A stretch of 49,361 bases of DNA. Origin: Candidatus Jordarchaeia archaeon. GTDB lineage: Archaea; Asgardarchaeota; Jordiarchaeia; Jordiarchaeales; Jordiarchaeaceae. The notes below the pieces were generated by a model. The model made no database searches and was not told the DNA's origin. It saw nothing but the letters and a program-made list of their open reading frames with translations. The stretch is taken from NCBI GenBank assembly GCA_029856435.1, contig JAHQXB010000042.1, positions 1 through 49,361 of the forward strand, written 5' to 3'. This document shows positions 1 through 7,839 of this stretch, in pieces. The translations under genes and the position numbers were made by a program. The number at the start of each line of letters is the position of its first letter. Within the stretch, counting starts at the first letter, position 1.

Positions 1-43
1 CCAATATAACTAATGATAAAAAACTTTTACAATTTCTTAGGCC

Positions 44-291
44 CCAGTGGTGGAAGTCAGTCTAGGGTACACCTCGAAAAACTCGTAGCAGATGCGGAGA
101 GGCAAATAAAGCTCTAAGGAGCCAGAGGATTTTCAGGTGTCCCTGCTGTGGCTTCAAAGTAGACCGGCATCTCAAACGCCTGCATAAACATTTATCACAG
201 GGTGAGAGGAGTTTCCCCACAAAAGGAGTTCAACTTTGTGGGTGGGTTGCCCTTGATGGGGTGGAGAAGAAGGATCCCTACGAACCCGTGA
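44..291 (+). pseudogene. Decayed C-terminal remnant of a TnpB (IS200/IS605 or IS607 type) protein
   Basis: Read across three frames, this stretch gives a recognisable TnpB tail. The first piece (from about 44) reads VVEVSLGYTSKN. The second (about 85-174) reads RCGEANKALRSQ and FRCPCCGF followed by DRHL. The third (about 175-291) reads NACINIYHRVRG and ends in TGA at 289-291. Together they match the zinc-ribbon and last RuvC-like motif of TnpB (YTSxxCxxCG ... CxxCG ... DRxxNA). Each junction needs removal of one extra base, so the gene is frameshifted twice. Nothing recognisable of the N-terminal two thirds is present, and the window edge may cut it. A short inverted repeat (317-323 with 334-340) follows and could be a relic of the element end. 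The family call is secure; the exact IS family is not. Confidence 0.75.
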
Positions 292-380
292 GGGGCGTGG
301 GTGATATGAAGCCCTAAGTCTACCTTTGACCACGTAGACTACAACCCCAAAAAAGGTCTATGATTACCAACATACTTGTA

Positions 381-396
381 GAAAAAGCTTAAAAGT
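381..396 (+). promoter_or_regulatory. BRE/TATA promoter for eL40
   Basis: A purine-rich run followed by GCTTAAAAG (387-395) fits an archaeal BRE plus TATA box. Transcription should begin about 25 bases on, near 415, giving a short leader with GGTGA (433-437) just before the ATG at 444. The same AAGCTTAAAA core precedes cobN at about 41135. Confidence 0.5.
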
Positions 397-443
397 GTAT
401 TATATCTTTAAAATGACAGTGTTCAACTCGCAGGTGACGGAGT

Positions 444-608
444 ATGCCTATTGGAGATCCTGACAAGAGAAGAATTGCGGCAACACATCTATTATATGTT
501 AAGGTATGTAGGAAGTGTTACGCGCGAAACGCCCTATATGCAACTAAGTGTCGTAGGTGTAAAAGTAAAAGACTCCGGCTTAAGAAGCGTGTAGCCACAA
601 AGAAGTAA
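444..608 (+). CDS. rpl40e: Large ribosomal subunit protein eL40 (L40e)
   Basis: This 54-residue basic protein is the archaeal form of eL40, a zinc-ribbon protein of the large ribosomal subunit. In eukaryotes it is made as a ubiquitin fusion, but here it stands alone, as in other archaea. The four cysteines are visible as VCRKC and TKCRRC, and a lysine/arginine-rich tail follows (LRLKKRVATKK). The ATG at 444 has GGTGA about seven bases upstream and a good TATA element near 390. It is a single-gene unit, convergent with the CBS gene that follows on the other strand. Confidence 0.93.
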   Translation: MPIGDPDKRRIAATHLLYVKVCRKCYARNALYATKCRRCKSKRLRLKKRVATKK

Positions 609-709
609 ATGGGCAACAGAAGAGTTCCCGACTTTTAGTTTCCATAAGTATTATGAACTAAGGTGTGGAAATTTTGATGGGGTTATTTTGCCACTAAGTT
701 CGCTTATTT

Positions 710-1594
710 TTATTTGCTGATCTGGAAGAAGCCTCTGATTAAGTCAATGTCGCGTATTATTCCGCTGAGGTTTCCTTTAGCGTCGGTGACTGGTATCTGG
801 TTTAAATCAAACTTTCTCATCTTTCTGGCGCAGTCTTCAAAGCTTGTGAGCTCTGTTACGGTTTCCACGCTTTTGGTCATTACCTCTTTAATTGGCCTAT
901 TGGGCAAACGAAGTATTTTAGTGGTGATGTGAAAAATGTCTCCAGAATCCCAGCTCCAGTCGGTGCCCTCGCTGGTAGCAGATATACTTGACACCTTCTC
1001 TTCGGAAACCACCTCGCTTAGATGTAGAAAGTCGGAGTCATCAATTATACCCGACAAATTACCATTATCATCAAGTACAGGTAATACACTTACTCTTGCT
1101 AGTCTCATTATTTTGAACGCGACGGGGACAGGTGTGCCTTCCCAAACAGTAACCAACTCTTTCTTAACATAGTGTTTTATGGGGCCCAAATCCTTCTCCA
1201 CCGCTATGGCCTTCCTAACCACATCCGATACTGATACCATGCCCACCAGTTCTTTGCCGTCTTTAGTGACAGGTACGTACCTCAAATTGTTCTCTAAAAG
1301 TATCTTAACCAGCTCCCTTACCGTTGTTTCCTTGGAAACAGTTATGGGATCTCTCTTCATAAGTAACGCAATTTGACTTTCTTCAGGCTTATCCATAAGA
1401 TTTCTCTCTGAGATTGTACCCACAACTTCCATCTTACCCTTCTTCACGACAGGTAAGTAGGTTTTTTTGGTCTCTCTCATAACATTTAGCACTTCGTCTC
1501 TAGTCCCTGGAACAGTTACGAATGGTACTTTTTCTTCCATGATGTCTTGTACTTTCAAAATTTGCATTCCTCCATACCTAATTGGAAGCCACAC
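710..1594 (-). CDS. Four-CBS-domain protein
   Basis: The protein has up to 294 residues built almost entirely of four CBS motifs, about residues 10-70, 75-130, 140-200 and 230-290, so two Bateman modules. Repeated signatures such as VKDIM/IKEVMTK and LVGMVSVSDVVRKA are visible. CBS pairs bind adenine nucleotides or S-adenosyl ligands and usually act as energy or ligand sensors; no catalytic domain is fused, so the partner is unknown. Two starts are possible: GTG at 1594, or ATG at 1567, where GGAGG lies too close (one base) to serve it. AT-rich TATA-like sequence sits at about 1635-1670. A paralogue of the same build lies at 14267-15079. Confidence 0.85.
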   Translation of the reverse strand: MWLPIRYGGMQILKVQDIMEEKVPFVTVPGTRDEVLNVMRETKKTYLPVVKKGKMEVVGTISERNLMDKPEESQIALLMKRDPITVSKETTVRELVKILLENNLRYVPVTKDGKELVGMVSVSDVVRKAIAVEKDLGPIKHYVKKELVTVWEGTPVPVAFKIMRLARVSVLPVLDDNGNLSGIIDDSDFLHLSEVVSEEKVSSISATSEGTDWSWDSGDIFHITTKILRLPNRPIKEVMTKSVETVTELTSFEDCARKMRKFDLNQIPVTDAKGNLSGIIRDIDLIRGFFQISK

Positions 1595-1987
1595 CTATCC
1601 TATGTGTTCCCACTAAAAGCAGGTTTAATTTTAGGATATTTAATTATTACTTTTAATTTAAATATATTTAAGAGAGGTTAATTTGGATTCGTTTTTCTCC
1701 GATTTTTGAAACGCCCTAATGCTTGTAGAATTTCTAATTTAATTATATACATGATACAATTTAAATTATTTGCACCTTGGGCCATTCTAAAAAATTATTA
1801 ACCAGTTTTAGAAAGCTTGCAAAAAATTAAAAAAAGGTATAAATGGTCTAGAAACGAGAGTATAGCAGTAACAGAATGTTGAATTCAAATATGGTACTGC
1901 GCCAAACTATTTGGTAATCAGCATGGGATAAATCTCCGTTAATCACACAATTAAGGAAATCCTACTTGCACAGGCGAGGTGATCCTA
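1595..1987. other. AT-rich divergent promoter region with a structured leader
   Basis: No gene is seen here. A clear TATA element, GGTATAAATGG (1836-1846), points right and predicts a start near 1865. That leaves about 120 bases of leader before the MazG-like gene, long for an archaeon. The leader holds GCAGTA (1865-1870) matching TACTGC (1895-1900) around a 10-bp palindrome (TTGAATTCAA, 1879-1888), then a small hairpin (CCAA/TTGG, 1902-1914). TATA-like runs at 1635-1670 would serve the CBS gene on the minus strand. Confidence 0.4.
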
Positions 1988-2281
1988 ATGGAAATAAAGG
2001 AATTCCAACAGTTAATGCGTGACCTCTACTTTAAAAATGATGAGAAAAGGGGTAAACTTGGTAATTTTGCTTGGCTGGTAAGCGAAATCGGAGAACTCGC
2101 ACGAGTACTAAGAACCGAAGATAAAGAAAAAATCAAAGAGGAATTTGCAGACGTTTTCGCTTGGCTAGCGAGCCTAGCTAACGTGTTAAACATAGACTTG
2201 GAAGAAGCAGTCCAAACAAAATACCCCGGAAAGTGCCCCAGATGTAATAACAACCCCTGCAAATGCCAATTCACATTCTAA
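1988..2281 (+). CDS. MazG-like nucleotide pyrophosphohydrolase with C-terminal zinc-binding tail
   Basis: This 97-residue protein is a minimal all-alpha NTP pyrophosphohydrolase of the MazG/dUTPase-2 type. Such enzymes hydrolyse (d)NTPs to NMP and PPi and are usually thought to clear abnormal nucleotides. The metal-binding pattern is present: SEIGELARVL (first acidic helix) and EEFADVFAWL (the ExxD helix). The C-terminus adds CPRC and CKC, probably a small zinc site common in archaeal members. GTG at 1979 is possible, but AGGTGATC, which matches the 16S 3' end perfectly, places the start at ATG 1988. It forms a single-gene unit. The substrate cannot be told from sequence. Confidence 0.85.
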   Translation: MEIKEFQQLMRDLYFKNDEKRGKLGNFAWLVSEIGELARVLRTEDKEKIKEEFADVFAWLASLANVLNIDLEEAVQTKYPGKCPRCNNNPCKCQFTF

Positions 2282-2464
2282 AAATCAAAACCCTCTACAA
2301 CAATAAACAGATTTTAAATTTGTTTTCAAACACGAATTTTAAAAAAGCTAAATCAATTAATGGAGAACACAATGCTTTAGTTTCTTGTTGCATATTTTTG
2401 GTTTTTTAAATCAAGGATAAATTAAAAATTCATAATTTGTTCTACAAGAGCAGGTTTTAGAAAA

Positions 2465-2477
2465 CATTTTTATATGA
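2465..2477 (+). promoter_or_regulatory. TATA promoter for Sec61 beta
   Basis: CATTTTTATATGA contains a good TATA box. The predicted start (about 2495) lies downstream of the ATG at 2482 and just before AGGAGGA (2499-2505). This excludes 2482 as the start and supports ATG 2512. Confidence 0.5.
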
Positions 2478-2511
2478 AAGGATGCGAAGTAAAGTTACAG
2501 GAGGAAAAGAA

Positions 2512-2730
2512 ATGTCCAAAATTAAGAGAAGAAGAGCCAGAGATACAGCCCCGATGCCAGTTGCGGGCGCGGGTCTCATTCGTTTCTTTGAGGAAGAAAC
2601 TGCGGGACCAAAAATTGGACCAGGCATAGTCGTTATTGCCTGCGTCGCTCTTATCGTTGTAATTATTGCGTCACTATATCTGAACGCCTTACAGTCAGGT
2701 GCAAATATTCCAAAGCTGCCAACATTCTAA
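2512..2730 (+). CDS. secG: Preprotein translocase subunit Sec61 beta (SecG)
   Basis: The protein has 72 residues. A basic, disordered N-terminus (KIKRRRAR) is followed by the conserved archaeal Sec-beta segment (APMPVAGAGLIRFFEEE ... GPKIGP) and one membrane span (about residues 43-63, IVVIACVALIVVIIASLYL). Sec61 beta is the small, tail-anchored third subunit of the SecY/SecE channel in the cytoplasmic membrane. AGGAGGA about eight bases before ATG 2512 fixes the start; a longer reading from 2482 would overlap the promoter. It appears to be transcribed alone. Identity is firm from the family motif and size. Confidence 0.92.
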   Translation: MSKIKRRRARDTAPMPVAGAGLIRFFEEETAGPKIGPGIVVIACVALIVVIIASLYLNALQSGANIPKLPTF

Positions 2731-2793
2731 ATATTATAGGAGATATTTGTGGTCTTGAATGATTGGAGCAAGGTTTTTAATTATTTTTGGCAG

Positions 2794-3420
2794 TTAGTCT
2801 TCTTGTGTGGATTCGTTCGAGTCGCTTGGTGTAAAGAACATTAAGCCTCCAGTTCTGAGATCTCGCAATTCTTCTACTGTTAACTCTTTAACTTTTACTT
2901 CTGACTGGTTTTTAGCTACTATCATACTGTTTCCGAAGGGATCCTCCAGTATCAGAGTAAAGGGCATTTCCCCTGTTTTTGCCTTTTTTATTTTTTCTAT
3001 GGCGATGTCGCTGTTTCTTTTCTGTTCTTCGGTTTCAGCCCATTCCCTTGCGGTTTCTGCGACTTCTAATATTCGGGAAATGACGCCCTCAACATTGGTT
3101 ACATACGCTTCGGAGGCTGGGCCTGGTTCGATTGTGGTGCCTAGCTCGGGGATTTTTATGGTTCCCGTGGTAGCCCGGATTACCCGGGCTGTTAGTTCTT
3201 TCTCATTTTTGACTTTATAGGTGCATCTGATTGGTTTCCCGTAACGTGTACTTAAAAAGTCACTTACCTTATACCCACATGAAGAACATCGAAGCCTCAC
3301 TAAATATATCTCACTAAAGTAGGGAATGTTCAAGTCCGTAAAGCTACTTTCAAGTGTCTTTTTGCCACATACAGGGCATTCCGATTTTCCTTCCAAAAAT
3401 ATCGCCAAACATATCACCAA
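2794..3420 (-). CDS. ZPR1-type zinc-finger protein
   Basis: The protein has about 208 residues with one ZPR1 module. The zinc site is at the N-terminus: CPVC at about residues 15-18 and CSSCGY at about 45-50, followed by the beta-rich ZPR1 fold (GTIKIPELGTTIEPG, then EGVISRILEV, then FTLILEDPFGNSMI). Eukaryotic ZPR1 has two modules and acts with translation factor eEF1A as a folding helper; archaeal single-module forms are presumed related in role (inference). The acidic tail (DSNESTQED) is typical. The start is uncertain: TTG 3420, or TTG 3408, which has GGTGAT at a better distance. It converges on secG and lies upstream of RPA on the same strand, with a gap of about 180 bases. Confidence 0.85.
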   Translation of the reverse strand: MVICLAIFLEGKSECPVCGKKTLESSFTDLNIPYFSEIYLVRLRCSSCGYKVSDFLSTRYGKPIRCTYKVKNEKELTARVIRATTGTIKIPELGTTIEPGPASEAYVTNVEGVISRILEVAETAREWAETEEQKRNSDIAIEKIKKAKTGEMPFTLILEDPFGNSMIVAKNQSEVKVKELTVEELRDLRTGGLMFFTPSDSNESTQED

Positions 3421-3601
3421 ATTGGTACTTATACTTTAAGTCTTTTCATTTCAGGAGAAGAGTTAGATTCGCTTTGCGCAGTAACAGTGATTAGATTTGA
3501 ACTTTTCTCCTCTCATACTCTTAGAGGGTGTAGAAAAAGATGAAATTTGGATTTCAGTTTGAATGCCTTTTCCCACTGGTGATTCTCTATTTGGAGAGTT
3601 T

Positions 3602-5362
3602 CTACTTTTTCTTATTAAGTTTTGACATAAGTATTTTTGATTCTTCCTCAGGGTTTGGTTCTCTAATGTCTATTATGTTTAGTTCTAATAATTTTGTAAA
3701 TTCGTTGTATGTAACCCTTGCTGTGGCTACTATTTCTTTGCCTTCAACTTCTGGGGCCTTAAGTTTTAGGGGTTCTATTTGGTTACTGGATTTTCTAATT
3801 AGTTCATACGCCTTTTCGGGGGTCATATTCAGCAATTTTTGAGCCGCGTCTCCCATAAAGTTTGCTCGAATCGCTCCGGTGCCATCATCCAAGACTCCGC
3901 TGAACATGTATCGGATTACTGGCGCCTCTACTGGCCCACAATTCTTACACGTCCATTCTTCCTCTACTTTTTCAACTTTTTTGGCGCATTTAGGGCAAGC
4001 TTCATAAACTGGTTTTTTCTGGTAAAGCTGGACTAGGGTAGCTCTGACTTCAACTGTCTGATTGTTCTCCAGCTCAGATATGCTTTTTCTCGTTACACTT
4101 GTGACTCTGGGTTTAACATCGAGTTTAACGTCGGGAATTTCAATCTCAGAAGGGTTCAACTCCACCTCAGTAAATCTTCCCAGATGCACCTCAACCTCGC
4201 CTTGTAAACCAGTGCGGGTATAGGCTCTCCATATTTTTAGAGTGTCACCCTCCGAGATTCCACTAAGAGTTTCAGCATGGTCTCCCCATGCAACGACTCT
4301 AACTCCTGCGGTGTCATCCGCAACGGTGAATGAAATCATTCTACCGCTTGATCCATCCTTTCTTGTGAATTCTCGGACATCGGAAACACTTACTACGCGT
4401 CCTTCTATGTTCACGCTTCTCATATCAGGCTTCAAATCTTTGATTTTTGCAGAAATTTCTTGAGGCTGCGGGCTAATTTCAACCTTTACTTCAATGTCGG
4501 GATTTACAGTCACTCTTGTTAGTTTACCGATGTGTAGCTCTGGTGCTTCTCTTAGACCAACTTTGGTGTATCCACCCTCAACTTTAATTGTGTCCCCCTC
4601 ACTGAGCCTTTCAGCCAACTCCACTTGGTCGTCCCAAAAAACAACCCTTATTTCCCCGCTTTCATCCACCATAGTTGCATTGCAGACTCTCCCATGACTG
4701 CCGTCCGGTCTTGTGAATTCTGATGTGGTAGAGAGCCTCTGTATGACGCCTACAGTGTCTACACTCATCATGTTTGGCTCAATTTCACTTATTTTGATGA
4801 GACCAGTTTTTGGTTTGGGATAATCACTGGGCTTCACGTCTTTAGGCTCTATCTCTAATCTTCCTCGGTACCCTAAATGTATTTCGGGATTACCCTTCAA
4901 CCCCTCTTTTACGTAGCCATAGAACACGCGAACAATTTGCCCTTCCTTTATCTTACCCTTTTCAATTTGTTCTACGTGCTCACCCCACAAAACCAAGCGA
5001 ATCTCCCCAGATTTATCAGAAATTAGTATGCTGGCCATCTTGCCCTTTCTTCCATCTTTTGAAGTAAATTCTTTGGTGGGAAAAATGCGTGTAATCACTC
5101 CAGTAATTGTTACGTTCCTCATTTCCAAGGAAATGTCCTTGATTTCGAGAGCCGGCTTTTTATAACTAATATTCTCATAGACGTCTAACCCTAATTCTTT
5201 CGCTACGAGATGAGCAGCTCCCTCATCCGTGAGCAAACCACCCATTTTCTTCTTTTTCTCATTAATGCGCTTCAAAGCCTCCTCACGGCTAATTTTGCCC
5301 GACTTAACTATTCTATTCAATATTTCTTCAAGTATTGATTCCAAATTTTTTCCTCCTACCAT
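3602..5362 (-). CDS. rpa: Replication protein A, multi-OB single-stranded DNA-binding protein
   Basis: The protein has 586 residues: an N-terminal helical part (1-65), then four OB folds. Three are near-identical repeats at roughly 72-170, 190-280 and 305-400, each carrying an EFT-x-x-DG-x-x-G-R motif and a VxxWxxxxE strand. The fourth holds a C4 zinc finger (CPKC ... CKNC, about 465-485). This is the archaeal RPA/RPA41 plan: it coats single-stranded DNA in replication and repair. ATG 5362 is the longest start, but GGAGG lies inside it and stands eight bases before TTG 5344, so the true start may be that TTG. A TATA box at 5432-5441 drives it. NucS lies just upstream on the same strand. Confidence 0.92.
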   Translation of the reverse strand: MVGGKNLESILEEILNRIVKSGKISREEALKRINEKKKKMGGLLTDEGAAHLVAKELGLDVYENISYKKPALEIKDISLEMRNVTITGVITRIFPTKEFTSKDGRKGKMASILISDKSGEIRLVLWGEHVEQIEKGKIKEGQIVRVFYGYVKEGLKGNPEIHLGYRGRLEIEPKDVKPSDYPKPKTGLIKISEIEPNMMSVDTVGVIQRLSTTSEFTRPDGSHGRVCNATMVDESGEIRVVFWDDQVELAERLSEGDTIKVEGGYTKVGLREAPELHIGKLTRVTVNPDIEVKVEISPQPQEISAKIKDLKPDMRSVNIEGRVVSVSDVREFTRKDGSSGRMISFTVADDTAGVRVVAWGDHAETLSGISEGDTLKIWRAYTRTGLQGEVEVHLGRFTEVELNPSEIEIPDVKLDVKPRVTSVTRKSISELENNQTVEVRATLVQLYQKKPVYEACPKCAKKVEKVEEEWTCKNCGPVEAPVIRYMFSGVLDDGTGAIRANFMGDAAQKLLNMTPEKAYELIRKSSNQIEPLKLKAPEVEGKEIVATARVTYNEFTKLLELNIIDIREPNPEEESKILMSKLNKKK

Positions 5363-5431
5363 CAGTATAGTCTTCTAGGCATATCTACCAAGGAGTAAAA
5401 GATTAGCAAAAGCAAGTTTTAACTCCTACCT

Positions 5432-5441
5432 CTTTATAAAT
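5432..5441 (-). promoter_or_regulatory. TATA box for rpa
   Basis: On the minus strand the sequence reads ATTTATAAAG, a near-consensus TATA box. It predicts transcription from about 5410, some 50-65 bases before the possible RPA starts. NucS and RPA are therefore probably separate transcripts. Confidence 0.45.
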
Positions 5442-5596
5442 GTCCAGTTTCGCATTTTAGGCATGTTTTTAATTCTGGAAACCTTAAATTTAGGGGTGAA
5501 CCTTTTTTCACATATTTACATCACATATAGTATATAAAAATGTGGTTAATATTCAAATTTATTTCTGAGCCAGTTCATATAAACTAAACGCATTTT

Positions 5597-6376
5597 TCAC
5601 ATGAACTCGGTTATTTTTTTCGAGGCGGTTAATCTTAAAACTTCAGCACATGTTTTAGGACTCAGAGTTTTGAATTCAAGGCCCTTCGCCTGAATCATTA
5701 AAGACGCTTCTTTAGATATAGAAGGTGCGGCGAGCATTGCCCTAACATGGCGCCCAGCACTTTTCCTTTTTATATCCTCCAGATACTTTAATAGTTGCAG
5801 CACATCCTGAACCTGGGCTTTTCTTCTCTTTAACTCTATTACTAAAGTTCTCCCCTGATTATCTACACCATACACGTCAACGAATCCCTGCTCAACCACC
5901 TTTTCCTTTAGAATTGGCTTGAAACCTTCCTCAATAAGTTCAGGCTTCGCTAGGATTGCCCTCTGCATGTCTTCCTCGCTACCAAACATGATGAATTCTG
6001 CTTCGTCCTTCAAGTTCAAAACTAGGATTATAAAAAGTTTCGGGAACAATATTCCAATGTATTCCCTTGGTTTTTTTCTTATAGCCTTTAGAAGCACACC
6101 CATTTTACTGGATTTGGTTTGAAAGATACATCCTGGAGGTTGCCAATTTACTGGTTGAGAATCCCAAGCTCGGTGAACCAGAAAGCTTCCATCCTTCTTT
6201 ATAAGCACTATACGCTCCCCTAAACCTAACTCAGAGTTTGCACGCCCCTTATACTCTATGGTACACTCACCTATGATAATTAGTGTCCGATTTTTTTTGA
6301 GAGCATCTATAATTACCCCAGCTCCAGTGGAAGAATCTGGATTACAATAGTATTCTACGGGTTGTCGTATATTCAT
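5597..6376 (-). CDS. nucS: Mismatch-specific endonuclease NucS/EndoMS
   Basis: The protein has 259 residues. The N-terminal DNA-binding half (1-120) has the family start (NCDSSTG-like CNPDSSTGAG, GECTIEYKGRA, LIKKDGSFLVHR). The C-terminal RecB-like nuclease domain carries the catalytic set E150, D167, and E181-x-K183 within VDVYG and VIELKRRK. EndoMS/NucS cuts both strands at mismatches and works with the sliding clamp in archaea and actinobacteria lacking MutS/MutL. The C-terminal KKITEFM resembles a weak clamp-binding peptide. GGTGG sits eight bases before the ATG. The location next to RPA fits a repair role. Confidence 0.92.
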   Translation of the reverse strand: MNIRQPVEYYCNPDSSTGAGVIIDALKKNRTLIIIGECTIEYKGRANSELGLGERIVLIKKDGSFLVHRAWDSQPVNWQPPGCIFQTKSSKMGVLLKAIRKKPREYIGILFPKLFIILVLNLKDEAEFIMFGSEEDMQRAILAKPELIEEGFKPILKEKVVEQGFVDVYGVDNQGRTLVIELKRRKAQVQDVLQLLKYLEDIKRKSAGRHVRAMLAAPSISKEASLMIQAKGLEFKTLSPKTCAEVLRLTASKKITEFM

Positions 6377-6431
6377 GTAAAACCACCGTCAACAAGTATT
6401 TATCTGTGTGAAACAATAAAAGAAATTTGCT

Positions 6432-6998
6432 ATGAAGGATCAAAATCCCTCCAAAAAAAGGATGAGTCTATATAATCAGACAGCATGGATGTACGACCGA
6501 AGATACAGGGAAATTCAGGAAGAGAAATACAAATCGATACTCTCAAAAATAGCCCTACATAAAAGAGACCTAGTTCTGGATGCTGGTTGCGGTACAGGTT
6601 TGCTCATGGAAAAAATCGCCTCAAAGCATAGAGTGGTGGGGATAGATTTCTCGGAGATGATGATAGAAATTGCGAGGAAAAAAATTAGAAATTCAAACTT
6701 TATAAGAGCCGACTTGAACAATCTCCCATTCCGAGACCAGTCTTTCAACAAGGTTTTCGGAGTAACCATCCTTCAGAACATAGAGCACCCACAAAGAACA
6801 GTGAAAGAAATCGCAAGGATAATTGAAAATGGAGGCTTGGCAGTTCTATCCACACTTAGGAAAAAATCGAACAAGAAAAAATTAGTCAAATTAGTAAAAG
6901 AAGCACAATTAAGGGGAGAAGAAACATACGAGGTCAGCGAAGACCTAGTGGTGATAGCCTCCAAAAACGCACCGTCCAGAGGCCAAGGAATTCCTTAG
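6432..6998 (+). CDS. Class I SAM-dependent methyltransferase
   Basis: The protein has 188 residues of the UbiE/Methyltransf_11 type. Motif I is DAGCGTG (about 50-56), followed by the acidic end of strand 2 (VVGIDFSEMMIEIA), motif II region (IRADLNNLPF) and the motif after strand 4 (FNKVFGVTILQNIEHP). The leading YNQTAWMYDRRY resembles UbiE-like proteins. The substrate is unknown; archaeal relatives act on small molecules, quinone or lipid precursors or tRNA. The start may be ATG 6432 or the internal ATG 30 bases later. It is divergent from nucS with a gap of about 55 bases and followed by the PHP gene on the same strand. Confidence 0.8.
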   Translation: MKDQNPSKKRMSLYNQTAWMYDRRYREIQEEKYKSILSKIALHKRDLVLDAGCGTGLLMEKIASKHRVVGIDFSEMMIEIARKKIRNSNFIRADLNNLPFRDQSFNKVFGVTILQNIEHPQRTVKEIARIIENGGLAVLSTLRKKSNKKKLVKLVKEAQLRGEETYEVSEDLVVIASKNAPSRGQGIP

Positions 6999-7086
6999 CA
7001 TTTATATGTTTGAGTCATTATACAAAACGTTAATAATCAGATGGTAAACTTTGTTAATAGGCGCCCTATACTAATTAGCAATCTAC

Positions 7087-7836
7087 ATGGGAAGCACCAC
7101 GCAACTAGAAGGTATAAAATTGGTTTTGAAACCAAATTTCGACTTTCATATCCATACAAAATGGTCAGATGGCATCTGCACTTGCCGAGAAGTTGCAGAG
7201 TATGCTGTATCAAAGGGTATGCGGTTAATAGGCATAGCTGACCACTTTTCTATGGATCCCGAGAAAAACCCCAAAATTGCTCGAAGGCTGCCGGATTATT
7301 ACGAGGAAATTAGAGCTCTAGACGAAGAATTTAGAAGTCAAATCAGGATAAAAGTGGCTCTGGAAGTAGACGCTAGAACCTACGATTTTCTATCAGATAA
7401 ATCCATTGAGACACTGACCAGCCACAACTTTGACTACTATCTATTCGAATACATTACAGACCCCTACAGCTACTATCCCATTGAAACAAGAGACCCAATC
7501 CTAATAATATCAAAAATAAAAAAGTTCAAAGAAATACTCTCAGATTCTCGCCCAGTGGGTATAGCACACATGGAAGTACGCTACTTAAAAGACGAAAAAT
7601 TGGAAAAAGTCATTGAAAAATTGTTGGAAACCCAGCTCTTTGTAGAATTGAACACCTCAAAAGACAACTATAAACACGAAAAATTCCAAAGGATAATCGA
7701 AGAAAAAGACATAAAGCTCTCCATAGGTTCAGACGCACACATCCAAACCCGAATCGGAGACATAGAGTACCCATTAAACCTACTAAAAAGGTATAACGCA
7801 ACAAACCGACTAATATTTCTAAACGAACTAAAATAA
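7087..7836 (+). CDS. PHP-domain metal-dependent phosphoesterase
   Basis: The protein has 249 residues forming one PHP (polymerase and histidinol phosphatase) barrel. Metal-ligand motifs are visible: DFHIHTKWSDG (HxH, about 13-23), GIADHFSMD, a glutamate in LEVD, H in AHMEVRY and the final GSDAH. Family members hydrolyse phosphoesters such as histidinol phosphate or nucleotide phosphates with a trinuclear metal centre; the substrate here is unknown. The ATG at 7087 has no clear ribosome site, and a start nearer LKPNFDFH is possible. It converges on acetate kinase, leaving only three bases between the stops. Confidence 0.82.
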   Translation: MGSTTQLEGIKLVLKPNFDFHIHTKWSDGICTCREVAEYAVSKGMRLIGIADHFSMDPEKNPKIARRLPDYYEEIRALDEEFRSQIRIKVALEVDARTYDFLSDKSIETLTSHNFDYYLFEYITDPYSYYPIETRDPILIISKIKKFKEILSDSRPVGIAHMEVRYLKDEKLEKVIEKLLETQLFVELNTSKDNYKHEKFQRIIEEKDIKLSIGSDAHIQTRIGDIEYPLNLLKRYNATNRLIFLNELK

Positions 7837-7839
7837 GAT

